A stretch of DNA of 64,000 bases from Pseudoduganella lurida (GTDB taxonomy: Bacteria > Pseudomonadota > Gammaproteobacteria > Burkholderiales > Burkholderiaceae_D), in assembly GCF_007830455.1 (NCBI RefSeq), contig NZ_VLLB01000012.1, forward strand, positions 1-64,000, in the 5' to 3' direction. Positions 32,722-41,024 of the stretch are shown piece by piece; within the stretch, counting starts at the first letter, position 1, and every line of letters starts with the position of its first letter. The translations under genes were made by a program, and so were the position numbers. The notes below the pieces were generated by a model. That model saw nothing but the letters and a program-made list of their open reading frames with translations, did no database searches and had not been told where the DNA came from.

Positions 32722-34008
32722 ATGGCGCATTTCGGCGTGGTGGCACCGGCGTTCTTCAGCCATTTCAGTGCGCAATCGGCCCTCGCCAGCGAGCTGGTGG
32801 ACCGCGGCCACCGCGTCACCTTCTTCCAGCAGATCGATGCGGGCGACCACCTGGCCGATCCGCGCCTGGGCTTCCATGCGCTCGGCGCCGCCAGCCACCC
32901 GCGCGGCTCGTTTGCCGCCGTGATGGCCCGTGCCGCCAATCCCGGCAGCCCGCTGGGCCTGCGCCGCGTGATCGGCGACATGGCGCGCGGCACGGACATG
33001 CTGTGCCGCGAACTGCCCGCCGCGTTGGCCGCGGAAGGCGTCGATTTCCTCATCGCCGACCAGATGGAAGCGGCCGGCGGCCTGGTCGCCGAAGCGCTGA
33101 ACATGCCGTTCGTCTCCGTCGCCTGCGCCCTGCCCGTCAACCGCGAGCCCGGCATCCCGCTGCCCGTGATGCCGTTCGCCTACGGCACCAGCGAGCGCGA
33201 CCTGCAGATGTACCAGGGCAGCACGCGCGTCTACGACTGGCTGATGACGCCGCACCGCAAAGTGATCGAGCAGCACGCGCGCGCGTTCGGCCTGTCGCCG
33301 CGCGGCATGCTGCACGAATGCCTGTCGCCGCTGGCGCAGGTCAGCCAGACCACCGAAGGCTTCGACTTCCCGCGGCGCGCACTGCCGGCCAATTTCCATC
33401 ACGTGGGGCCCCTGCGGTCTGCCTCGGGCGCGAGCCTGGCACGCGACCCGATGCCGGCCGTCGATCCGCACAAGCCGTTCGTGTTTGCCTCGTTCGGCAC
33501 GATGCAGGGCCACCGCTTCGGGCTGTTCAAGCGGGTGGCGAAGGCCTGCCGTGCGCTGGACGTGCAGCTGCTGATCGCCCATTGCGGCGGCCTGGATGAA
33601 GCGCAGGCGCGCGCGCTGCAGGAGGCCGGCGCCAACTGGGTCTGCGCGTTCGGCCCGCAGCGCGAACTGCTGGCACGTGCCGACGTCGTCGTTTCGCACG
33701 CCGGCTCGAACACGGTGATGGATGCGATCGAGGCGCGCACGCCGATCCTGGCGCTGCCGATCGCGTTCGACCAGCCCGGGACCGCGGCGCGTGTCGCGTA
33801 TGCCGGCATCGGCCTGCAGGCGTCGCCCCGCTTCGTCACCACCGCGCACCTACGCAGGATGCTGCGGCAACTGCTGGACAAGTCTACCTTCCAGCAGCGC
33901 CTCGACATCATGGCCGAGGAACTGGCGCAGGCCGGCGGCACGCGCCGCGCGGCGGACATCATCGAAGCGGCCGTGGGGGCCGCGCAGCCCGTGGCGCAAT
34001 CGGCATGA
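32722..34008 (+). CDS. crtX: Zeaxanthin glucosyltransferase CrtX
   Basis: The 428-residue protein is a GT1-type glycosyltransferase. The N-terminal half begins FGVVAPAFFSHFSAQSALASEL, matching CrtX. The C-terminal half has FASFGTMQGHRFGLF and the nucleotide-sugar motif ADVVVSHAGSNTVMDAIEAR. CrtX transfers glucose to the hydroxyl groups of zeaxanthin, giving a more polar membrane pigment. A CGGAG site precedes the ATG. Its stop overlaps the crtY ATG by four bases. Placement between crtE and crtY matches the Pantoea-type cluster. Confidence 0.93.
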   Translation: MAHFGVVAPAFFSHFSAQSALASELVDRGHRVTFFQQIDAGDHLADPRLGFHALGAASHPRGSFAAVMARAANPGSPLGLRRVIGDMARGTDMLCRELPAALAAEGVDFLIADQMEAAGGLVAEALNMPFVSVACALPVNREPGIPLPVMPFAYGTSERDLQMYQGSTRVYDWLMTPHRKVIEQHARAFGLSPRGMLHECLSPLAQVSQTTEGFDFPRRALPANFHHVGPLRSASGASLARDPMPAVDPHKPFVFASFGTMQGHRFGLFKRVAKACRALDVQLLIAHCGGLDEAQARALQEAGANWVCAFGPQRELLARADVVVSHAGSNTVMDAIEARTPILALPIAFDQPGTAARVAYAGIGLQASPRFVTTAHLRRMLRQLLDKSTFQQRLDIMAEELAQAGGTRRAADIIEAAVGAAQPVAQSA

Positions 34009-35207
34009 ACGCTTCCGCTTCGACGACCTACGACCTGATCCTGGCCGGCGGCGGCCTCGCCAACGGCCTGCTGGCCTGGCGCCTGCGCACCCACCGCCCC
34101 GACCTGCGCATCCTGCTGCTCGAACAGGGCGAGACCATCGGCGGCAACCACACCTGGTCGTTCCACGATGGCGATCTGGATGCCTCGCAACGGGAGTGGC
34201 TGGCCCCGCTCGTCTCGGCGCACTGGTCCCGCTACGAGGTGGTGTTCCCCGGCCTGTCACGGACGATGGAGAGCGGCTATGCCAGCATCGCTTCGCACGA
34301 TTTCGCGCGCGTGATCGCACCGGCGCTGGGCGAAGCCTTGCGCACCGGCGTGCGCATCGAGGCATTGACGCCCACCACGGTCCGTCTCGCCAATGGCGAA
34401 CTGCTGGCGGCGCGCGCCGTGATCGACGGGCGCGGCATGCGGCCCACCAGCCGGCTGGCGCTGGGCTACCAGACCTTCCTCGGCCAGGAAGTGCGCCTGC
34501 ACGAACCGCATGGCCTGACGGCGCCCGTGATCATGGATGCCGGCGTCGCGCAGCAGGGCGGCTACCGTTTCGTCTACCTGCTGCCCTTCACGCCCGACAC
34601 GGTGCTGATCGAGGACACGCATTACGTGGACAGCAGCGCCTGGGAACCGGAGCGGCTGCGTGCCAACATCGCCGCGTATGCCAGGTCGCGCGGCTGGCAC
34701 GTTGCCGAACTGCTGCGCGAGGAGCACGGCTCGCTGCCCATCGTGCTGGCCGGCGATGTGGACGGTTTCTGGGACGACCTGGCCGGCCAGCCCGCAACGG
34801 GGCTCCGCGCCGGCCTGTTCCACCCGACCACCGGCTACTCGCTGCCGCACGCGGTGCGGCTGGCCGAACGCATCGCCGCCCTGCAGGACCTCGACGCGCC
34901 GGCCCTGTTTGCCGCGCTGCGCGCCGATGCCCAGGCCGAGTGGCGCGGCCAGCGCTTCTTCCGGCTGCTGAACCGCATGCTGTTCCTGGCCGGGCAGCCG
35001 GACGAGCGCTGGCGCGTGATGCAGCGCTTCTACCGCCTGCCGCCGGACCTGATCGCGCGCTTCTACGCCGGCCATCCCACGCTGGGCGACATGGCCCGCG
35101 TACTGACCGGCAAGCCGCCGGTGCCTGTCGGTGCCGCGCTGCGCGCCGCCGTCAGGATCCACCCGCACCAGTTTCAACCGAATTTAACGACCAGGACGTC
35201 CGCATGA
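34005..35207 (+). CDS. crtY: Lycopene beta-cyclase CrtY
   Basis: The 400-residue protein has the N-terminal dinucleotide motif DLILAGGGLANGLLAWRL (10-27), followed by the CrtY-specific GGNHTWSFHDGDLD (47-60) and the C-terminal FHPTTGYSLPHAVRLAE segment. It cyclises both ends of lycopene to give beta-carotene, using reduced FAD without net redox change. It overlaps crtX and crtI by four bases each (ATGA), so translation is coupled along the operon. Confidence 0.95.
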   Translation: MNASASTTYDLILAGGGLANGLLAWRLRTHRPDLRILLLEQGETIGGNHTWSFHDGDLDASQREWLAPLVSAHWSRYEVVFPGLSRTMESGYASIASHDFARVIAPALGEALRTGVRIEALTPTTVRLANGELLAARAVIDGRGMRPTSRLALGYQTFLGQEVRLHEPHGLTAPVIMDAGVAQQGGYRFVYLLPFTPDTVLIEDTHYVDSSAWEPERLRANIAAYARSRGWHVAELLREEHGSLPIVLAGDVDGFWDDLAGQPATGLRAGLFHPTTGYSLPHAVRLAERIAALQDLDAPALFAALRADAQAEWRGQRFFRLLNRMLFLAGQPDERWRVMQRFYRLPPDLIARFYAGHPTLGDMARVLTGKPPVPVGAALRAAVRIHPHQFQPNLTTRTSA

Positions 35208-36694
35208 ATCCAACCAAAACCGCCGTTGTCGTGGGCGCCGGCTTCGGCGGCCTGGCACTGGCCATCCGCCTGCAGGCCAGCGGCGTGCAGACCACGCTGC
35301 TGGAAAAGCGCGACAAGCCGGGCGGCCGCGCCTACGTCTACGAAGACCAGGGCTTCACGTTCGACGCGGGCCCCACCGTCATCACCGATCCTTCCGCCAT
35401 CGAGGAGCTGTTCACGGTGGCCGGCAGGAACATGGCGGACTACGTGGAGATGCTGCCCGTGTCGCCGTTCTACCGGCTGTGCTGGGAAGACGGCCACCAG
35501 TTCGACTACGCCAACGACCAGGAGGCGCTGGACCGCCAGATCCACGCCCGCAACCCGGCCGACGTGCAGGGCTACCAGCGCTTTCTCGCCTATTCGAAGG
35601 CGGTGTTCGAGGAAGGCTACCTGAAGCTGGGCGCCGTGCCCTTCCTGTCGTTCCGCGACATGATCGCCGCCGGCCCGCAACTGGCGCGGCTGCAGGCCTG
35701 GCGCAGCGTGTACAGCATGGTGTCGCGCTTCATCGAGGACGAGCACCTGCGCCAGGCCTTCTCCTTCCACTCGCTGCTGGTGGGCGGCAATCCGTTCGCC
35801 ACCTCGTCGATCTACACGCTGATCCATGCGCTGGAGCGCAAATGGGGCGTGTGGTTCCCGCGCGGCGGCACCGGCGCCCTCGTCAAGGGCCTGGTGAAGC
35901 TGTTCGAGGACCTGGGCGGCCGCATCGAGCTCAATGCCAATGTCGCGCAGATCGAAACGAAAGACGCGCGTGCAACCGGCGTGCGGCTGGAGGATGGCCG
36001 TGTATTTGCCGCCGATACGGTGGCCTCGAATGCGGACGTGGTGCATACCTATGCCAAGCTGCTGGGCCAGCATCCGCGCGGTGCGGCCGAAGGCGGCGCG
36101 CTGCAGAAGAAGCGCTTTTCCAATTCGCTGTTCGTGCTGTACTTCGGGCTGGATCACCACCACAGCCAGTTGCAGCACCACACCGTGTGCTTCGGCCCCC
36201 GCTACCGGGGCCTGATCGACGAGATCTTCGGCGGCAAGACGCTGTCGGAAGACTTTTCGCTGTACCTGCACGCGCCGTGCGTGACCGACCCGTCGCTGGC
36301 GCCGCCCGGCTGCGGCAGCCACTACGTGCTGGCGCCCGTGCCGCACCTGGGCAATGCGGACATCGACTGGGACGTGGAAGGTCCGCGCTACCGCGACCGC
36401 ATCTTCCAGTACCTGGAGGAGCGCTACATGCCGGGCCTGCGCAGCCAGCTCGTCACCAGCCGCATCTTCACGCCGTTCGATTTCCGCGACCAGCTCAATG
36501 CCCACGTGGGCTCGGCCTTCTCGCTGGAGCCGATCCTCACGCAGAGCGCCTGGTTCCGGCCGCACAACCGCGATGCCGAGCTGTCCAACCTGTACCTGGT
36601 GGGCGCCGGCACGCATCCCGGTGCCGGCGTGCCGGGCGTGATCGGCTCGGCGAAGGCCACGGCCGGGCTGATGCTGGAGGGGGTGGCGACGTGA
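35204..36694 (+). CDS. crtI: Phytoene desaturase CrtI
   Basis: The 496-residue protein has the FAD motif AVVVGAGFGGLALAIRLQASG near residue 8, LLEKRDKPGGRAYVYEDQGFTFDAGP, and the C-terminal bacterial desaturase signature YLVGAGTHPGAGVPGVIGSAKATAGLML. CrtI converts phytoene to lycopene in four desaturation steps at the membrane. Length matches Pantoea CrtI (about 492). Its stop overlaps the crtB GTG start. Confidence 0.96.
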   Translation: MNPTKTAVVVGAGFGGLALAIRLQASGVQTTLLEKRDKPGGRAYVYEDQGFTFDAGPTVITDPSAIEELFTVAGRNMADYVEMLPVSPFYRLCWEDGHQFDYANDQEALDRQIHARNPADVQGYQRFLAYSKAVFEEGYLKLGAVPFLSFRDMIAAGPQLARLQAWRSVYSMVSRFIEDEHLRQAFSFHSLLVGGNPFATSSIYTLIHALERKWGVWFPRGGTGALVKGLVKLFEDLGGRIELNANVAQIETKDARATGVRLEDGRVFAADTVASNADVVHTYAKLLGQHPRGAAEGGALQKKRFSNSLFVLYFGLDHHHSQLQHHTVCFGPRYRGLIDEIFGGKTLSEDFSLYLHAPCVTDPSLAPPGCGSHYVLAPVPHLGNADIDWDVEGPRYRDRIFQYLEERYMPGLRSQLVTSRIFTPFDFRDQLNAHVGSAFSLEPILTQSAWFRPHNRDAELSNLYLVGAGTHPGAGVPGVIGSAKATAGLMLEGVAT

Positions 36695-37698
36695 ACGGCG
36701 TGAACGGGACGCTCGGTACGGCCGCGGGCGGCACGCTGCTCGAGCATGCCACGCACACGATCAATGTGGGCTCGAAGAGCTTTGCCGCCGCCGCAAAGCT
36801 GTTCGATCCCGCCACGCGCCGCAGCGTGCTGATGCTGTACGCGTGGTGCCGCCATTGCGACGACGTGGTCGATGGCCAGGAGCTGGGGTTCGGCACCATC
36901 GCCCCGACGCCCGAAGCGGCCGCGCGGGAACTGGCCGTCCTCGAAGACACGACCCGCCGCGCCTACCAGCGCGAAACGATGACGGAGCCCGCCTTCGCCG
37001 CCTTCCAGGAAGTGGCGCTGCGCCATGCGATCCCGCCCCGCTTCGCCTTCGACCACCTGGCTGGCTTCGCGATGGACGTGCACGAGGTGCGGTACGAAAC
37101 GCTGGACGACACGCTGCGCTACTGCTATCACGTGGCCGGTGTCGTGGGGCTGATGATGGCGTCGATCATGGGTGTCACGCGCGAACCGGTGCTGGACCGC
37201 GCCTGCGACCTGGGGCTGGCCTTCCAGCTGACGAACATCGCGCGCGACATCGTCGACGATGCGGCGATCGGCCGCAGCTACGTGCCGGCGCAGTGGCTGC
37301 GCGAAGCGGGCATTCCCGCCGGCGAAGCGGGCCTGCCGCAGCACCGCGCGGCACTGGCCGTCGTTGCGGCACGGCTGGTGGACGAAGCGGAGCCCTACTA
37401 CGACTCCGCCGCCGATGGCATCGCCTCGCTGCCGCTGCGTGCCGCCTGGGCCATCGCCACGGCGCGCTATGTGTACCGGCAGATCGGCGTGGAGGTCAAG
37501 CGGCGCGGCGCGCACGCCTGGGACGAACGGGTGGGCACGTCAAAGGCCACCAAACTGTGGCTGCTGGCGAAGGGCGGCGTGGCAGCGCTGCTGTCGCGCT
37601 TCAGGAAGCCGGCGGCACGTCCTGCAGGCCTGTGGCAGCGCCCTCGCGTGGACGCGCGCGCGGCGCGCCCTGATGGAGCGCGTGCAACTGCTGCTTGA
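36691..37698 (+). CDS. crtB: Phytoene synthase CrtB (GTG start)
   Basis: The 335-residue protein has the squalene/phytoene synthase motifs: the first Asp-rich DDVVDG in LYAWCRHCDDVVDGQE and the second in LTNIARDIVDDAAIGRSYVP. It condenses two GGPP to phytoene. The GTG at 36691 overlaps the crtI stop (GTGA) and follows GGAGGGGG. The last 98 bases run through the 3' end of crtZ on the other strand; the encoded tail after about residue 300 is Pro/Arg/Ala-rich and not conserved in the family. Confidence 0.94.
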   Translation: MNGVNGTLGTAAGGTLLEHATHTINVGSKSFAAAAKLFDPATRRSVLMLYAWCRHCDDVVDGQELGFGTIAPTPEAAARELAVLEDTTRRAYQRETMTEPAFAAFQEVALRHAIPPRFAFDHLAGFAMDVHEVRYETLDDTLRYCYHVAGVVGLMMASIMGVTREPVLDRACDLGLAFQLTNIARDIVDDAAIGRSYVPAQWLREAGIPAGEAGLPQHRAALAVVAARLVDEAEPYYDSAADGIASLPLRAAWAIATARYVYRQIGVEVKRRGAHAWDERVGTSKATKLWLLAKGGVAALLSRFRKPAARPAGLWQRPRVDARAARPDGARATAA

Positions 37699-38128
37699 GT
37701 CTTGCCACGGGCGGCGCGTACAGGAAGCCGAACGACACGGTGCCTTCCTTGCCCTGCACGGCATGGTGCATGCGGTGCGCCTGGTACAGCCGCTTCAGGT
37801 AGCCGCGCCGCGGAATGTAGGTGAACGGCCAGCGGCGGTGCACCAGCCCGTCGTGCGCCACGAAGTACAGGAAGCCGTACGCCGTCATGCCGGCACCGAT
37901 CCATTCGAGCGGATGGTGGCCCCGCGTGCCGGCGTAGATCAGCGCGATGGCGATCCCGGCGAAGAACACGGCGTACAGGTCGTTCTTCTCGAACCAGCCC
38001 GTGCGCTCCTCGTGGTGCGACTTGTGCCACCCCCAGCCGAAGCCGTGCATGATGTACTTGTGCGCGACGATGGAGAACAGCTCCATCGCCGCGACAGTGA
38101 CAACGACGATGAACGTATTGAAGAGCAT
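37601..38128 (-). CDS. crtZ: Beta-carotene hydroxylase CrtZ
   Basis: The 175-residue membrane protein has the full set of di-iron histidines of CrtZ: HKYIMH (23-28), HKSHH (35-39), HDGLVH (92-97) and HRMHH (118-122), between hydrophobic spans. It hydroxylates both rings of beta-carotene to zeaxanthin. It faces crtB and its last 98 bases overlap crtB on the opposite strand, as in Pantoea-type clusters, which share the crtE-X-Y-I-B order with reversed crtZ. I chose the ATG at 38128 because it gives the first membrane span; the frame stays open upstream through the antisense of the DUF2141 gene. Confidence 0.95.
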   Translation of the reverse strand: MLFNTFIVVVTVAAMELFSIVAHKYIMHGFGWGWHKSHHEERTGWFEKNDLYAVFFAGIAIALIYAGTRGHHPLEWIGAGMTAYGFLYFVAHDGLVHRRWPFTYIPRRGYLKRLYQAHRMHHAVQGKEGTVSFGFLYAPPVARLKQQLHALHQGAPRARPREGAATGLQDVPPAS

Positions 38129-38216
38129 GTATGATCGCGTGAAATCCGGTGTTGCCAAGACTACCATATCCGCCCGCGCGGCCGCGCCGCGCATCCAACC
38201 AGAGAAAGGAATCCGC

Positions 38217-38645
38217 ATGATGTTTTCGACCCGCCCCTCCCTGCGCCATCTGCTGACCGCCGCCGCCCTGTGCGTCGCCTCGCTGCAGGTCGCCGTGGCC
38301 GCCACCGTCGAGGTGAAGGTCACGAACGTCGTCGGCAAGGGCCAGCTGAAAGTGGCCGTGTGCGACCGCGCCACGTTCCTGAAGCAGTGCGTCCATACGG
38401 CGTCGGCACCGTCCACGGCGGGCGCCATGACGGTGAGCGTGAAGGATGTCCCGGCCGGCACCTGGGCCGTGCTGGTGTACGAGGACGCCAACGACAACGG
38501 CAAGCTCGATCGCACCCTGGGCATCCCCAGCGAGGACTACGGCCTGTCGCGCAACTTCGTGCCCCGCTTCGGTCCGCCGTCGTTCGACGATGCGTCGATC
38601 GAGGTGAAGGACGATCCGACCGTGGTGAGCATCAAGCTGCATTGA
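38217..38645 (+). CDS. DUF2141 family exported protein
   Basis: The 142-residue protein has a signal peptide (residues 1-28, ending VAVA) and the DUF2141 pattern: VTNVVGKGQLKVAVCDRATFL, YEDANDNGKLDRTLGIPSEDYG, then FGPPSFDDASIEV. The DANDNGKLD segment looks like a calcium-binding loop. The function is unknown. It is divergent from crtZ by 88 bases, so a shared control region with the carotenoid genes is likely. An AGAGAAAGGA site precedes the ATG. Confidence 0.88.
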   Translation: MMFSTRPSLRHLLTAAALCVASLQVAVAATVEVKVTNVVGKGQLKVAVCDRATFLKQCVHTASAPSTAGAMTVSVKDVPAGTWAVLVYEDANDNGKLDRTLGIPSEDYGLSRNFVPRFGPPSFDDASIEVKDDPTVVSIKLH

Positions 38646-38782
38646 GGCGGTCCGCGCGGCGCCGGCGCAAAGCAGTTCCGCGCCTGTCGATATGAAACGG
38701 ATCCTGCTATAGATCGCAGTTTTTATTGTTTGTTGCGCGCGTTTGCAGGTTGTAACTTCTGCCACTTGTTCATCGACGACAA

Positions 38783-40963
38783 GTGACGCTAGTGAAACGA
38801 ATCAGACCGCCATCGCAGCCGCCCCGCGCGCATCCCATCACGTCCCCGTATCACCCCGCCATGTTCTGCGGCCTCGGCGCCGCACTGTGCCTGGCGACCG
38901 GTGCCGCGTCCGCACAGCAGGCCGCGACCGCCGCAGCAGCCGAAGTGCTGGTGGGCGCCACCGTCATCGTCAAGGGCCAGGCACTGGACGAAGCGGACAG
39001 GGCCCGGGCGCGGCTCGACCAGGTGGCCGGCACCGTCAGCGTCGTGAACAATGCCGATGTGGAACGGGGCCGCGCGGCCAATGCGGAAGACGTGCTGGCC
39101 TACCAGCCCGGCGTGTTCGCGGCCGCCACCAGCGGCAACGGCGCCAACAAGATCTCCATCCGCGGTTCGGGCCTGAACGCCTTCTACCAGGGCTATTCGC
39201 TGGGCATCAAGTACCTGTACGACGGCCTGCCGATCACGGGACCCGGCGGCACGCAGGAAGACCTGCTGACCTTGAACGGGCTCGATTACACGGAAGTGCT
39301 GAACGGCGCCAACGCCTTCTCGTATGCCGCGCTGTCGCTGGGCGGCGCGATCAACTTCGTCACGCACACGGGCCGTTCCGCGCCCGGCACCGCCATCGGC
39401 GTGGAAGCCGGCAGCTACGGCTATCGCAAGTACGCGCTGAGCACCGGCGGCGTCTCGGCCGACAACCACACCGATTACTACCTGGCGTACTTCTACAACG
39501 AGCGCGACGGCTTTCAGCGGCAGACCCCGAACAGCGGCAACGAGTATGTGGCCAACCTGGGCCATCGCTTCAGCGACCGGCTCGAGACGCGCCTGACGGT
39601 CCGCCACCGCAACGAGGAGCTGCGCAACGGCAGCACGATCACGCTGGCCCAGCTGGCAGCCGATCCGCGCCAGAGCAATGCCACCACCAGCGCGCGCAAG
39701 AAGACCGGTACCACGCTCGTCACCAGCAAGACCACGCTGACCCTGGACGATCGCGCGAAGCTGGAACTGGGCCTGGCCTACAACGATTACCCGCTGGACA
39801 ACGGCTGGCGTTACTCGACGACGCCGCAGGACTGGCGTTCGACGGACGGCTCCATGTCGCTGCGCTACCTGCGCACCGGCGACACGCTGTTCGGCAAGCC
39901 GAGCGATACCACGATCGCCTTCAGCGACACGCGGCTGCTGAAGGGCGACGTGACGGCCTACGACCAGAACCTCGCCACCGCCACGCGCACCACCGAACGC
40001 CAGTACACCGTGTACACGGGCTCGCGCGACACGGTGCTGTCGTTTGCCAACGAGCTGCAGCTGTCGGAAGGGCTGGCCCTGTCGACCGGCCTGTCGTTCA
40101 TCGAGGTGGACCGCGATGCCCATATCGACCGCACGATCCTGACGACGACGGAGAAGTTCCCCCGTGCCGTGCGCTACAACGACCATGCCGTGGCGCCGCG
40201 CGTGGGGCTGCGCTACCAGGCCACGCCGGATCTGCTGGTGTTCGCGAACATCTCCCGGTCGGTCGATCCGCCCGTGACGTGGCAGATGGGCAGTACCGGG
40301 GTGCCGTACATCCGCCCATTGAAGCCGCAGCGGGCCACCACGGGCGAGATCGGCCTGCGTGCCGGCAGCGAGGCGCACGAAGGAACGCTGTCCGTCTACC
40401 GCTCCTGGATCAGCGACGAACTGCTGTCGACGGTGGTGCGGCAGGCCAGTGCCGGCGTCGATGCGCTGATCGCCAACGCGAACGCCAGCAAGACCATCCA
40501 CCAGGGGATCGAGGCGGCGCTGACGTCGAAGCTGTGGAAGAACGCCGATGACGACCGCCTGAGCTACCGCCAGGCCTACACGTTCAGCGACTTTTATTAC
40601 CGGGGCGATGCCCGCTACGGCAGGAACCAACTTCCCAGCCTGCCGCGGCACGTCTACCAGGGCGAGCTGCTGTATCAGCAGGCCGGTGGTTTCTATGCGG
40701 GCGTGAACACGCGCGCGATGTCGGGCTACTATGTGGACTATGCCAACAGCCTGAAGGCGCCGTCGGCCGTGATCTGGGCCGCCAAGTTCGGCTACGAGGC
40801 GCCGGGCAGGAAATGGAAGGCGTATCTCGACTTCCGCAACCTCGGCGACAGGCACTATGCCTCCGCCGCCAGCACGGTCGATAACGCCCGGGGGCTCGAC
40901 TCCGCCAGCTTCTATCCCGGGGATGGCTTCTCGGTGTACAGCGGGGTGGTGTACCGGTTCTAG
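38783..40963 (+). CDS. TonB-dependent outer-membrane receptor
   Basis: The protein of about 726 residues has an N-terminal signal region, a plug domain (about 55-180; VAGTVSVVNNADVERG, ISIRGSGLNAFYQGYSLGIKYLYDG) and a barrel ending in VYSGVVYRF, with the C-terminal Phe needed for assembly. The substrate is unknown; siderophore-type receptors share this layout. The start is uncertain: GTG at 38783 gives a long basic n-region, whereas the in-frame ATG at 38861 (MFCGLGAALCLATGAASAQQ) would give a compact signal peptide. It follows the DUF2141 gene by 137 bases and is convergent with the condensin operon. Confidence 0.9.
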   Translation: MTLVKRIRPPSQPPRAHPITSPYHPAMFCGLGAALCLATGAASAQQAATAAAAEVLVGATVIVKGQALDEADRARARLDQVAGTVSVVNNADVERGRAANAEDVLAYQPGVFAAATSGNGANKISIRGSGLNAFYQGYSLGIKYLYDGLPITGPGGTQEDLLTLNGLDYTEVLNGANAFSYAALSLGGAINFVTHTGRSAPGTAIGVEAGSYGYRKYALSTGGVSADNHTDYYLAYFYNERDGFQRQTPNSGNEYVANLGHRFSDRLETRLTVRHRNEELRNGSTITLAQLAADPRQSNATTSARKKTGTTLVTSKTTLTLDDRAKLELGLAYNDYPLDNGWRYSTTPQDWRSTDGSMSLRYLRTGDTLFGKPSDTTIAFSDTRLLKGDVTAYDQNLATATRTTERQYTVYTGSRDTVLSFANELQLSEGLALSTGLSFIEVDRDAHIDRTILTTTEKFPRAVRYNDHAVAPRVGLRYQATPDLLVFANISRSVDPPVTWQMGSTGVPYIRPLKPQRATTGEIGLRAGSEAHEGTLSVYRSWISDELLSTVVRQASAGVDALIANANASKTIHQGIEAALTSKLWKNADDDRLSYRQAYTFSDFYYRGDARYGRNQLPSLPRHVYQGELLYQQAGGFYAGVNTRAMSGYYVDYANSLKAPSAVIWAAKFGYEAPGRKWKAYLDFRNLGDRHYASAASTVDNARGLDSASFYPGDGFSVYSGVVYRF

Positions 40964-40975
40964 TCTCCGGCCATG

Positions 40976-41003
40976 GCGCCACCCTCCTTCCGGACGGTGG
41001 CGC
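40976..41003. terminator. Hairpin between convergent receptor and SMC genes
   Basis: GCGCCACC and GGTGGCGC form a perfect 8-bp stem with a 12-base loop in the 61-base gap between convergent stops. No long T run follows, so its strength is uncertain. Confidence 0.45.
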
Positions 41004-41024
41004 GCAAGGCTGGCGACTGGAACC

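Noticed and set aside
33722-35203. Upstream extension of the crtI reading frame through crtX and crtY
   Set aside because: The frame is open only because of G+C bias. CrtI homology starts at 35204, where the ATG overlaps the crtY stop.
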